A stretch of DNA of 18,846 bases, taken from Methanobacteriota archaeon. Lineage in GTDB: Archaea > Thermoplasmatota > JASEFT01 > JAUWIS01. This document shows, one piece after another, positions 1-6,936 of the stretch (position 1 is the stretch's first letter; each line of letters begins with the position of its first letter). The translations under genes and the position numbers were made by a program. The DNA is taken from NCBI GenBank assembly GCA_030605245.1, contig JAUWIS010000004.1, forward strand, positions 1 through 18,846. The letters run 5' to 3'. The notes under the pieces were generated by a model. That model was given only the letters and a program-made list of their open reading frames with translations. It did no database searches and had not been told where the DNA came from.

Positions 1-1856
1 ATATATGTGTTCCCTGTATCAGTGTATATCTTTCCCAACTCAGACACATCATCAACCTTTTTGTAGCATTCCAATGATTTATTATAATTGTCTAATGCGT
101 TATTTAACTCCCCTTTCCTCCTGCAGATGTAGCCAATACCATAATACGCATCAGCCACCATATCCAAATCACCATTTTTTTTGGATATATCTAAACACCT
201 ATTGAAATTCCCTAAGGCATCATCCCACTCACTTCCTTTTTCATTTATGCGCCCAAGTCTCAGACAGCACTTTGCTGTTAATTTCTCATCTTTTACACCA
301 TCTTTCAACACCTTCCCATAGCATTCCATCGCCTTATCCCATTCACCTTTTATGTCAAAAATGTCTCCTTTGAGAAGAAGCAAATTATTTTGCTTATGGC
401 CATCAAGTTTATTCAGTATGCTCATGAAATCATCAACATGACCAGTTCTTATGAGCTGCGCTCCTTTCCCAGCAGCTATTGAGGCAGCCTTCTCAGGCTC
501 TGCTATTGCGAAATGATACATGGATTCAAACCATTCCTCATTTGATTCATAGTATGAGCCTGCGATCCCATGATATTTTCTTTTTTGTTCTTTAGTAAGT
601 CGGGGGTAAACAAAATTTTTGATTAAATCATGAACAAAAAAATCCTGTTTTAACAAAGACCTCTCAATCAGGCTTTCAACAACAGAATAATCTATTCCTG
701 TTTCAGAAAACACATCAAAAGAAAAAGGATACCTGAAAACAGAAGCAAGGGCTAAAGCATTTTTTTCATTCTCACCAAGTTTTGCAAATATCTCTTCACT
801 CAGATACCTGTCTATTTCACCTTTTGTATTCTCTGATGCAAGTTCAAGGAAAAGGGGATGCCCTTTTAGATTTTTTAACATACCATCAATTTGTTCATCA
901 TCTATTTTCCGGTATTTCAGCAGTTTTTTACCACCATTTTCATCCAGCCCATAAATCTCAATCTCCTTTACTGTTTTCTTTAAAACAACATCCCTTCTAT
1001 CATAAAACAATGGAATGCTTCTTCCAAACATTACAACCTTCACATCATCCTTTTTATCCAGAATACTTAAAAGAGACTTGAAAAACAACACAACCTCTCC
1101 TTTTGCATGATGGCAGTCATCAAAAAAGAGGAGAACATTATTCATGTCTTTCTCCAGTATTATGGATACTTCTCCTATCCCAAACTTCCTGTTTGAATTA
1201 ACATATGAGTTCAAGGTATTTTTTCCTGTTTTTTTCAGGAAGTTACCAAGGTTTCTGATAACATCCTGTAATGTACTCCATTCATTAAACCTGTACCAGA
1301 AAATGTTTCCGTTGTACTCAGACGCAATTTTTGCTCCCAATGTTGTCTTTCCAATACCTGCAACACCTTTTATCCCAAGTATTTTTGATTCTGATTTAAG
1401 AAAATCTTTTACTTCATTAATCTCGTTTTCCCTTCCAAAAAAATACCTGAATTTCGGGATATTTTCTGACAGCGCAAAATTTTTCCTGAGTTTTTCAGGT
1501 TCAAAAACATTGTTTGAGACATGGGTTACAACATCCAGAATGTTCATATTAATTTCATTTATTCTTTTTTCAACAATTTTTCCTTTACTTTTCACCTTTA
1601 TTTTCTTATTTCCAATTTTTTCTTTTATTTCCTTTGCATTAAAAATACCATTCACTGTTAAAGAATAGAAATCGTTGAACCTGCCAGAATCTATAACATA
1701 TCTCCTGTTTCTTTCAACAAGACTATCTCTAATCATACTTTTTATTATCCTTGAGACCTGAGAGGGCATAACCCTGCAAAGAACTGCGAGTTCCTTCCTT
1801 GAACATTCCTTTTTCTCAAGAAGCGCAAGCATGATTTTTTCTTTTAACGTGAGCAT
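1..1856 (-). CDS. STAND (NB-ARC/NACHT-like) ATPase with N-terminal wHTH and C-terminal TPRs, partial
   Basis: The frame is open from the ATG at 1856 to the window edge (about 618 residues), so the C-terminus is missing. Residues about 1-60 resemble a winged helix-turn-helix (SRKELAVLCRVMPSQVSRII). The ATPase starts near YFFGRENEI (about 138-146). It has a Walker A, GVAGIGKTT (about 164-172), a Walker B, LLFFDD (about 242-247), a GLDENGGKKLL segment like the conserved GL..EA..L motif, and GHPLFLELA, the GxP motif of STAND proteins. From about residue 490 the helices repeat with TPR character (KGEWDKAMECYGKVL, KGELNNALDNYNKSL). STAND ATPases are signal-sensing switches, often regulators or antiviral sensors. 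The TPRs would be the ligand-binding part and the wHTH a DNA-binding output. The trigger is not evident. A weak TATA-like stretch (1877-1885) suits a leaderless start. Confidence 0.85.
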   Translation of the reverse strand, partial: MLTLKEKIMLALLEKKECSRKELAVLCRVMPSQVSRIIKSMIRDSLVERNRRYVIDSGRFNDFYSLTVNGIFNAKEIKEKIGNKKIKVKSKGKIVEKRINEINMNILDVVTHVSNNVFEPEKLRKNFALSENIPKFRYFFGRENEINEVKDFLKSESKILGIKGVAGIGKTTLGAKIASEYNGNIFWYRFNEWSTLQDVIRNLGNFLKKTGKNTLNSYVNSNRKFGIGEVSIILEKDMNNVLLFFDDCHHAKGEVVLFFKSLLSILDKKDDVKVVMFGRSIPLFYDRRDVVLKKTVKEIEIYGLDENGGKKLLKYRKIDDEQIDGMLKNLKGHPLFLELASENTKGEIDRYLSEEIFAKLGENEKNALALASVFRYPFSFDVFSETGIDYSVVESLIERSLLKQDFFVHDLIKNFVYPRLTKEQKRKYHGIAGSYYESNEEWFESMYHFAIAEPEKAASIAAGKGAQLIRTGHVDDFMSILNKLDGHKQNNLLLLKGDIFDIKGEWDKAMECYGKVLKDGVKDEKLTAKCCLRLGRINEKGSEWDDALGNFNRCLDISKKNGDLDMVADAYYGIGYICRRKGELNNALDNYNKSLECYKKVDDVSELGKIYTDTGNTY

Positions 1857-1932
1857 TGAAAATGGAAAAGGTTAAGAGGATATAGAGTTTGCGCCAAAAA
1901 ATAAAAATAGGAGACTAACAAAATTTGAGAGA

Positions 1933-2361
1933 TTATATTTTATTTGCCTTCAACAACGATTTCATTCTATCCAAAAAATTCTGAGCATTTTCAACAATGT
2001 CTTCTGCTATCTCCTCTGAATACCGGTAATGGTAATCTGCACCTTCCCTGCAGTCCATCGCAGATGAAAAATATTCTATGTAGATGTTTTCTATTTTTCC
2101 CTGTCTTACCAAACCTTCAAGTACTATTTGAACTGCGAAATGCCTCCTTTCCCTATAACCCAAGGAAAACAAAACTGCTCTGGATGCATGGAACATTGAA
2201 TAGTAACTTTGAATAATACACCATTTTGCATCATCTTCTTCCAAAGCAGTTGTTGCCCTTTTTAAATCATACCCAGATTCTTTAATTTCTTTTTCAATCA
2301 ATTTTTCATCCTTTTCGATTTTTGTTAAATATCCCAGTTTCAGACATTCTTCTACATCCAT
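1933..2361 (-). CDS. HEPN-domain protein, probable toxin of a HEPN/MNT pair
   Basis: 142 residues, mostly helical, with the HEPN-family core YYSMFHASRAVLFSLGY (about residues 53-69) followed by RERRH (70-74). HEPN toxins of HEPN/MNT modules are RNases that normally carry an Rx4-6H motif. Here the spacing at R70...H74 is only three residues, so catalytic competence cannot be read off directly. The start codon directly abuts the TAA stop of the MNT gene (TAAATG), so the two genes must be co-transcribed and are probably translationally coupled. This order (MNT antitoxin first, HEPN second) is the usual one. Known MNT antitoxins AMPylate or bind the HEPN toxin. The role here as toxin is inferred from this pairing. 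Confidence 0.85.
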   Translation of the reverse strand: MDVEECLKLGYLTKIEKDEKLIEKEIKESGYDLKRATTALEEDDAKWCIIQSYYSMFHASRAVLFSLGYRERRHFAVQIVLEGLVRQGKIENIYIEYFSSAMDCREGADYHYRYSEEIAEDIVENAQNFLDRMKSLLKANKI

Positions 2362-2919
2362 TTAAACCAGCCCTATCCTGTCTTTTTCAACCCTCTCATA
2401 AAATGCAGGGTCTTTCTCTTTCATTTTTATCCATTCGTTAGATGTAAATGTCATAAGCTTTATTTTTTTATCAAATTTTTCCCTGATATTTCTGATTTCT
2501 TTCTCCAAGTTTTTTAGTTTCACATTCCCAATCACAAGTATGTCCCAGTCACTGTCCTCAACATCCTCTCCCCTTGCAGCAGAGCCGTAAAGATACATTT
2601 TGATACCAAGTTTCTTTCCTATCTCTGCCAGTAAACGGACAACCGGTAAGGAGAGACTATATGCAATCTTCAACCTTTTCACAACCATGTTTTCCCTATT
2701 AAGCTTGAAAAACTTCATTTTTCCTTTTGTCTCCAAAATTAGGAAACCATTGTTTGCCAGTTCTCTTAAATACTTGTTTACAGCCCCAAGGCTTATTTTT
2801 GTTTCAGTGCTCACCTGCTTTTCATAAAACTCTTTAGTAGGATGCTCGAAAAAGAATAATAAGAGTTTGAGCGCAGTATTCGACCGCCATATAATACTTT
2901 CAGATGAAAGTGTTTTCAT
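2362..2919 (-). CDS. MNT-type nucleotidyltransferase with N-terminal winged helix, probable antitoxin
   Basis: 185 residues. The N-terminal half (about 15-75) is a winged-helix domain (TETKISLGAVNKYLRELANNG). The C-terminal half is a minimal nucleotidyltransferase with a perfect GSx10DxD signature: G112 S113 ... D124, D126 in YGSAARGEDVEDSDWDIL. In HEPN/MNT modules the MNT protein neutralises the HEPN toxin, in characterised cases by transferring AMP to a tyrosine near the HEPN active site. The fused wHTH suggests that this antitoxin also represses its own promoter, and two identical palindromes overlap that promoter and the start codon. Start: the ATG at 2919 lies about 25 bases from a strong TATA box, so the mRNA is probably leaderless. 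Confidence 0.88.
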   Translation of the reverse strand: MKTLSSESIIWRSNTALKLLLFFFEHPTKEFYEKQVSTETKISLGAVNKYLRELANNGFLILETKGKMKFFKLNRENMVVKRLKIAYSLSLPVVRLLAEIGKKLGIKMYLYGSAARGEDVEDSDWDILVIGNVKLKNLEKEIRNIREKFDKKIKLMTFTSNEWIKMKEKDPAFYERVEKDRIGLV

Positions 2920-2950
2920 ATAAATGAAAGTGTTTTCATTTATATATAAA
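2897..2950 (-). promoter_or_regulatory. Promoter and tandem palindromic operator of the MNT/HEPN operon
   Basis: Two identical 16-bp perfect inverted repeats, ATGAAAGTGTTTTCAT, lie at 2904-2919 and 2924-2939, exactly 20 bp apart. The downstream copy contains the MNT start codon (2917-2919). The upstream copy abuts a TATA box (TTTATATATA read on the minus strand, 2941-2950). A further overlapping inverted repeat, ACTTTC-AGAT-GAAAGT, lies at 2897-2912. A regulator bound here would block TFB/TBP access and translation start together. The likely ligand is the wHTH of the MNT protein itself (inference). Confidence 0.7.
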
Positions 2951-2961
2951 TATTGTGGTCT

Positions 2962-3165
2962 TTATATGAGGCATTTTAGCAACCCAGAAATGTCTTTAAT
3001 CGTGTAATCAGGCTTGACATTTACTGCAGATTTGCCCTTAATCAGTGGTGTGAACGTCCTGTCAAGGTTTTTCATTTCTTTTTCCCTGTGCAGCAAACTG
3101 GGTAGAACAAAATCAAAAAGAAAATAGAAATGTGTTTTTTTTGTTTGTGTTAAAACCTTTCCCAT
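2962..3165 (-). CDS. Short hypothetical ORF or gene remnant
   Basis: A 67-residue frame upstream of the MNT/HEPN operon on the same strand. I recognise no domain. The N-terminal third is hydrophobic and aromatic (HFYFLFDFVLPSLL) and the rest basic. A GGTGG sits immediately before the ATG, too close for an ordinary ribosome binding site. It lies beside a palindromic repeat cluster, so it may be a remnant of a disrupted gene or a chance frame. Confidence 0.25.
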   Translation of the reverse strand: MGKVLTQTKKTHFYFLFDFVLPSLLHREKEMKNLDRTFTPLIKGKSAVNVKPDYTIKDISGLLKCLI

Positions 3166-3190
3166 CCACCTGGAAAAAAACCTAATGATA

Positions 3191-3262
3191 ACGGTTGGCG
3201 GGTAAGCGAAGTTCCGCCGAAGGTGAAATTTGTGTGAGCGTAGCGAACCACATACACGCTGT
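3191..3262. repeat. Cluster of short inverted repeats with GCGAAG-type loops
   Basis: Between the ATPase stop and the 67-codon frame are a GGCGG...CCGCC stem (3197-3201 with 3214-3218, loop GTAAGCGAAGTT) and an imperfect GTGTG...CACAT stem (3232-3236 with about 3249-3253) around AGCGTAGCGAAC. A related AAGTGAAGTG stretch follows. The loops share a GCGAAG/GCGTAGCG flavour with other palindromes in this window. The 138-base gap 3166-3303 holds nothing else I can identify. Confidence 0.4.
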
Positions 3263-3303
3263 TAAGTGAAGTGTTCAAGTCATAATTTAATTCTATTATC
3301 TTG

Positions 3304-4818
3304 TTATCCTCTAATACTTTTTATCAAATAAGGGGGGAAGACGGATTCCAATGTCGATTCTGTATGTAATAATTTGAGATACTTGTCAATATAAGTAGAG
3401 AATTCCATGTTTATCTCTTGAAGATAGGTAGAAAATATCTCTGATACATCTAATGTATCTAGTGATGATTCAGTTATATCTTCTAATTTTAAGCGGTCAA
3501 TGAGGAATTCAAAGAATTTATTTTTCTTTGGTATTTTATCCTTGTTCTTTATAATTGATTTAAAAATTGCTTCTCTTACTTGATTCTCTGTTTTTTTGGC
3601 TACTTTTGCTGCAATCTTGAAGTTGAGCAAATAGTTCTCGATACAATACTTGTCAAGATGTATAAATTGATTCTGGTCGGGAAATGGGTTTTTTTGATTG
3701 TCTCCATCTATTAGGAAAAAGGAGTTTCTCCAACCTCCATCCTTGCGTGATAATCTAAACAATGATTTTACATTAGTAGAATTCCCACATTCGGAAACTG
3801 AAACTTGTTTCCCGAGAATATTTGAAATTTTTACAATTACTTCATTTTGGTTCCTATCTTCAACGAAAAATGTAGTTTTTTCGAAATCGCCTAGTTTAAT
3901 TATATCAATGGCTTCACCAGCGATTTTATTAATGAGTTCTTCTGTAATGTGTTTATCGTGACTAATCCGATCGCCATCCCAAAATAAAAATTGAGTTCTT
4001 CTAAGAAAATCCCTCTTAAAAATTATTCTGCTGTGAGTAGCTACGATGACCTGCTTATCGTACATTGAACAAAACCAATCTAGAAAAGTAAATAATTTCT
4101 CCTCAAGATGCCAATTAAGATGAATTTCTGGTTCATCTATAAGAAAAACATCATGAGGTTCTCTTGAAGTATACAAATTGAGTACAAGAGACAAAACTTC
4201 CTGCTCTCCGCATGAAAGAGATTCAAGAGAGATTTTTTGTGTATTGTTTTTTCGTAATTCAATCTTTGGGGAACCTTTATTGCTGTCCCATTCCGAAACC
4301 AATTCATAATTTTGAAATATCTTCTTAATAATCATGTTAAATTGATTGGTTACATCAATCATTTTTTCTTTTTGATTCTCTCCATCCTTACGCGCATCAT
4401 CATACATATAATAGTACAATTCACCTAAAGAGGGATATTTATCAAAAGTATTATCTTGAAGCTGAGCTTGGATTCGTTCATTAATATAAACAGAGAAATC
4501 TCGATTTTGTTGACGAATTTCCTGAAGAATCTTCTCAACACTTTTCCGTTCTGCGTTTCTCTTTGGACTAAATGCCTGTATTTTAATTTTATTTGGTGGT
4601 AAGTCATTGCTAACTTTTATTCGGCCAGCCTTAATCTGCCGTAACAAGTTGGTTTTACATGTTCCGTTTTCTCCACTTAAAATGTTTAATCCTGGTTCGA
4701 AAGGGATTGAACCAACAAGGACTCCATCAAAAATGTTTACTTCCGCAGATACAACGTAAGGATTCATTATTTTCACCATTTTCACCATCACCAGAGTTTT
4801 TGTTTGAACTTTTCTCAT
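3304..4818 (-). CDS. OLD-like AAA ATPase with DUF4435/TOPRIM-like C-terminal domain
   Basis: 504 residues. An ABC/RecF-type ATPase occupies about 25-290: Walker A-like GENGTCKTN (49-57), signature LSCGEQ (201-206), Walker B LIDEPEIHL (226-234) and H-loop VIVATHSR (257-264). The C-terminal part fits the DUF4435/TOPRIM-like fold: FVEDRNQNE (318-326, the first acidic cluster), LIDGDNQ (369-375, DxD) and DKYCIENYL (389-397). ATPase-TOPRIM proteins of the OLD group are nucleases or nuclease regulators common in antiphage systems. Oddity: the Walker A has Cys54 where Gly is expected (TGT for GGT), which may weaken nucleotide binding. No partner gene adjoins it on the same strand within 100 bases, so it may act alone. 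The start at 4818 could instead be one of several downstream Met codons (residues 11, 14 or 18), because the first 20 residues look unconserved. Confidence 0.8.
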   Translation of the reverse strand: MRKVQTKTLVMVKMVKIMNPYVVSAEVNIFDGVLVGSIPFEPGLNILSGENGTCKTNLLRQIKAGRIKVSNDLPPNKIKIQAFSPKRNAERKSVEKILQEIRQQNRDFSVYINERIQAQLQDNTFDKYPSLGELYYYMYDDARKDGENQKEKMIDVTNQFNMIIKKIFQNYELVSEWDSNKGSPKIELRKNNTQKISLESLSCGEQEVLSLVLNLYTSREPHDVFLIDEPEIHLNWHLEEKLFTFLDWFCSMYDKQVIVATHSRIIFKRDFLRRTQFLFWDGDRISHDKHITEELINKIAGEAIDIIKLGDFEKTTFFVEDRNQNEVIVKISNILGKQVSVSECGNSTNVKSLFRLSRKDGGWRNSFFLIDGDNQKNPFPDQNQFIHLDKYCIENYLLNFKIAAKVAKKTENQVREAIFKSIIKNKDKIPKKNKFFEFLIDRLKLEDITESSLDTLDVSEIFSTYLQEINMEFSTYIDKYLKLLHTESTLESVFPPYLIKSIRG

Positions 4819-4967
4819 TTCCTATATGTGTGTAGTGCATATTAAAAATATTGCCTGATGTTTACGCAGACACCGGGAGCAAGTTGCCCAACCATGTTTT
4901 GATTGCGGAGCAATGAAAATTTTTTTGGAGACTGAATAACGATATTTTTAGTTTTTGTTTGTCATAA

Positions 4968-5369
4968 TCAGGCTTGTCCTTCCAGAAACTTTTTAGCTGT
5001 TAAGATTTTTATTCCTTTATATTTGCTGATGTCTAAAAGGTGAGAATCTCCACTGATTATATATCCTGCACTTCCTGCTAAGGCGCAATCAATAAACATG
5101 TTATCGTTCGGGTCTTTTTTAATTATACTTACTTTTTGGGAGGGAATAAGTATTATTGAGAAAGATAGAACGAGCTCTATCAAATTTTCAATTTCTTCTC
5201 TGGTTAATGCAAATCTTTCTTTTGATATTACTTTCTCAAACTCTCCCAGCGTATACGGAGAAGCAATATTAGTATACTTTCCTTTCTTGCAACGCTCTAT
5301 TACTTTTGCCTCATTTCCAGTCCAAAATATGCCTGAAACAAGCACATTGGTATCAAGTACCATTCGCAT
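4968..5369 (-). CDS. PIN-domain toxin (VapC-like, COG1569 type)
   Basis: 133 residues. It opens with MRMVLDTNVLVSGIFW, a PIN-domain first strand with catalytic D6. Further acidic residues are in GEFEKV (E43/E45), DPNDNMFID (D86, D89, D94) and SGDSHLL (D108), giving the usual acidic quartet for a metal-dependent RNase. The family contains toxins of VapBC modules that cut RNA. It follows the AbrB-like gene with only two bases between stop and start, and an SD-like AGGGGCTGAG precedes the ATG at 5369. The second Met (5363) is a possible alternative start. Repressed or neutralised form: complex with the adjacent AbrB-type antitoxin (inferred from pairing). Confidence 0.88.
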   Translation of the reverse strand: MRMVLDTNVLVSGIFWTGNEAKVIERCKKGKYTNIASPYTLGEFEKVISKERFALTREEIENLIELVLSFSIILIPSQKVSIIKKDPNDNMFIDCALAGSAGYIISGDSHLLDISKYKGIKILTAKKFLEGQA

Positions 5370-5371
5370 CC

Positions 5372-5629
5372 TCAGCCCCTTACTTCCCTTATTGTTTCTT
5401 TAAGGGCCTTTCTAGTTACACCCAGCTTTTTAATTTTCTTTCTGACAGGGGCAACAATTTCTTCGAACTCTCTTTCTAACGCTGGCTTGCTTATCTTCTT
5501 CAAAACCATCGTGTTTCTATCTCCAAAGGCGAAGAGTTTGTCCCCGATTCTCAATCTCATCATTTTTCGGATTTTTGCTGGTATAACCATCTGCCCTTTC
5601 GAAGATACTTGGACTATTCCAGACTCCAT
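5372..5629 (-). CDS. AbrB/SpoVT-type antitoxin (VapB-like)
   Basis: 85 residues from the ATG at 5629. The N-terminal 45 residues form a swapped-hairpin AbrB domain (VQVSSKGQMVIPAKIRKMMRLRIGDKL). The C-terminal 40 residues are charged and helical (EREFEEIVAPVRKKIKKLG), the kind of tail that occupies a PIN toxin active site. The frame stays open upstream to 5806, but that extension is translated palindrome sequence, and the AbrB domain begins right at MESG, so 5629 is chosen. A TATA box and an inverted repeat lie just upstream, suiting autoregulation. Operon with the PIN gene. Confidence 0.85.
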   Translation of the reverse strand: MESGIVQVSSKGQMVIPAKIRKMMRLRIGDKLFAFGDRNTMVLKKISKPALEREFEEIVAPVRKKIKKLGVTRKALKETIREVRG

Positions 5630-5643
5630 ATTATCACAAATAT

Positions 5644-5671
5644 ATGTAAGACATTTCTTACATTTATATAT
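5644..5671 (-). promoter_or_regulatory. vapB promoter with inverted-repeat operator
   Basis: An exact 7-bp inverted repeat, ATGTAAG-ACATTT-CTTACAT (5644-5663), sits between the vapB start and a TATA-like stretch (AATATATAAA on the minus strand, about 5662-5671). AbrB-type antitoxins with their toxin commonly repress their own promoter through such palindromes. The assignment to this protein is inferred. Confidence 0.5.
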
Positions 5672-5697
5672 TTCGAACGGTTTGTAGGAACTTTCAG

Positions 5698-5811
5698 GGC
5701 GACCGACAGGTTCCAAAGGATGGCGGTCGCCTCCAAAGCCTCCTTTGCACGAGAAAACTTTTCCAAAGAAAAGTTTTCGAGTACGGGGGAAAGTTATACT
5801 TTCCATACAAT
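5698..5811 (+). repeat. Composite palindromic element (four stem-loops), intergenic copy
   Basis: Four consecutive stems: GGCGACCG...CGGTCGCC (5698-5705 with 5724-5731), CAAAG-CCTC-CTTTG (5734-5747), GAAAACTTTTC-CAAA-GAAAAGTTTTC (5753-5778) and GGAAAGT-TAT-ACTTTCC (5788-5804). The last two, with their flanks (CGAGAAAACTTTT, AAAAGTTTTCGA, CGAGT, TTATACTTTCC, TACAAT), recur in the same order inside the HisA-like gene on the other strand (14275-14395). It lies upstream of the vapB promoter. Confidence 0.75.
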
Positions 5812-5970
5812 GAATAATATTTTTTGCAGATGGTTAGGTAAAACATCGAACTAAATATATGATGCTGCTTAAAACTGTTCCAGCAAATAGCTATTTTTCC
5901 AATGATATGCGCATGTCTGATCCTTATCAAAACCCTGTACCCATGTACCCTTCCTGTACCGTACGCTCAT

Positions 5971-6009
5971 TCTTTATATGTCAGATATTCCGTAGTGTGT
6001 TTTGGTGAT
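5971..6009 (+). promoter_or_regulatory. Promoter and SD for the 6015 small gene and OB-fold/TctA cluster
   Basis: TTTATATG (about 5972-5979) is a TATA-like box. GGTGAT (6004-6009) is a full match to the archaeal anti-SD complement, five bases ahead of the ATG at 6015. Within the 210-base gap 5805-6014 I see nothing else supported. Confidence 0.45.
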
Positions 6010-6014
6010 AAAAG

Positions 6015-6228
6015 ATGATGAATGAAAAAATAAATCAGATAATTTCCCCGGCGCGCCTTGATGAATCTGGTGTGTGCAGGAGTGTTGATACGAAGAGTTG
6101 GAGTATGCAGTTATCTGCGCTCCATGGTTGCTGCAGCAGGATACCGTGATAATATGGAGATAATTGATCTGAAGGGTATGGAGTATGAGGAATGGGAGGA
6201 AATTGTCAGGAGAGTGAGGAATGAATAA
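6015..6228 (+). pseudogene. Small gene, apparently frameshifted
   Basis: A promoter and a good SD point to the ATG at 6015, but that frame (MMNEKINQIISPARLDESG..., 44 codons) ends at a TGA at 6147-6149. The +1 frame is open over the same stretch from 6061 and runs on as ...SYLRSMVAAAGYRDN...GMEYEEWEEIVRRVRNE to a TAA at 6226-6228, overlapping the ATG of the next gene (6221). The second frame reads like real protein, and its overlap with the next start suggests translational coupling. The simplest view is one gene of about 70 codons broken by a single-base shift somewhere in 6061-6146, either a true pseudogene or a sequencing error. Two independent tiny genes are less likely. I do not recognise the family. 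The stretch is visibly more GC-rich than its surroundings. Confidence 0.45.
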
Positions 6229-6886
6229 AGGTTTTGTTGTAGGGTTTGCTGTTATCGGTGTTGTCCTTCTTTACCTTGCCTCTGTCATGTCTCAACCTGA
6301 AAATATAGGATTGAATGATGTAGAAGGCTGTGATGGAAAAAATGTTACTGTGAAAGGGGTTGTTGTAGAAAAGTACCAGACAAAAAATGGGAATACAATC
6401 ATGGATGTTAGTGATAATAATATAAGCATTCCTGTTTTTCTCAAAGGCAAAACGGATGCAGAAATTGGTGATGAAATCAGGGTAACAGGAAAGATCCAAA
6501 AATACAAGGATGAGTATGAGATTGTCGCATCAGAGATTGAAATTTTAAAGAGATGGAATGAAGAATCTCTTAATTTAAGTCAGCTAAAATCAAACCCTGA
6601 AAAATATGAGGGGATGAATATAAATGTGACGGGTTTTGTAACATCAATAAGGCATAATAAATTCAACCTGTCAGATGACCAAAATACAACAAACTGCAGT
6701 ATAAAGGTTGTCATCATGAAATCAACAACAGAATTGACAGAATTAGCAGAATTACTACTCAAGAATCAGAAAATTTTTGTGAAAGGAAAATTTGTGAAAG
6801 GAAAAACAGAACAAGATGAGAATGGATTTGAATACAGGTTTGAGTATTTTATTGAACTTGACAGATATGGTGTTTTCAATGAGTGA
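6221..6886 (+). CDS. Membrane-anchored protein with two OB-fold-like domains
   Basis: 221 residues. One N-terminal hydrophobic segment (about 5-23, GFVVGFAVIGVVLLYLASV) looks like a signal anchor, placing the rest outside or at the membrane face. Two beta-rich stretches follow. The first (about 35-108) contains GKNVTVKGVVVEKYQ...GDEIRVTGKIQKYKDEYEI. The second (about 120-215) contains YEGMNINVTGFVTSIRHNKFNLSD...FVKGKFVKG. These read as tandem OB folds of the nucleic-acid-binding (tRNA_anti/YdeI-like) type. The start overlaps the end of the preceding small gene by 8 bases. The next gene encodes a TctA-like membrane protein that itself has an OB-like insert, so the two products probably act together at the membrane. 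Substrate unknown. Confidence 0.7.
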   Translation: MNKGFVVGFAVIGVVLLYLASVMSQPENIGLNDVEGCDGKNVTVKGVVVEKYQTKNGNTIMDVSDNNISIPVFLKGKTDAEIGDEIRVTGKIQKYKDEYEIVASEIEILKRWNEESLNLSQLKSNPEKYEGMNINVTGFVTSIRHNKFNLSDDQNTTNCSIKVVIMKSTTELTELAELLLKNQKIFVKGKFVKGKTEQDENGFEYRFEYFIELDRYGVFNE

Positions 6887-6936
6887 AACAATGTTAATCA
6901 TAATTTTATTAAACTTGACAGGGGGGAGTATTATAG

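Noticed and set aside
1144..1668. 174-codon plus-strand frame
   Set aside because: It is antisense to the STAND ATPase, whose motifs on the minus strand are clear.
5630..5806. N-terminal 59-residue extension of the AbrB protein
   Set aside because: It is a translation of the promoter, operator and palindromic element; the AbrB domain starts at 5629.
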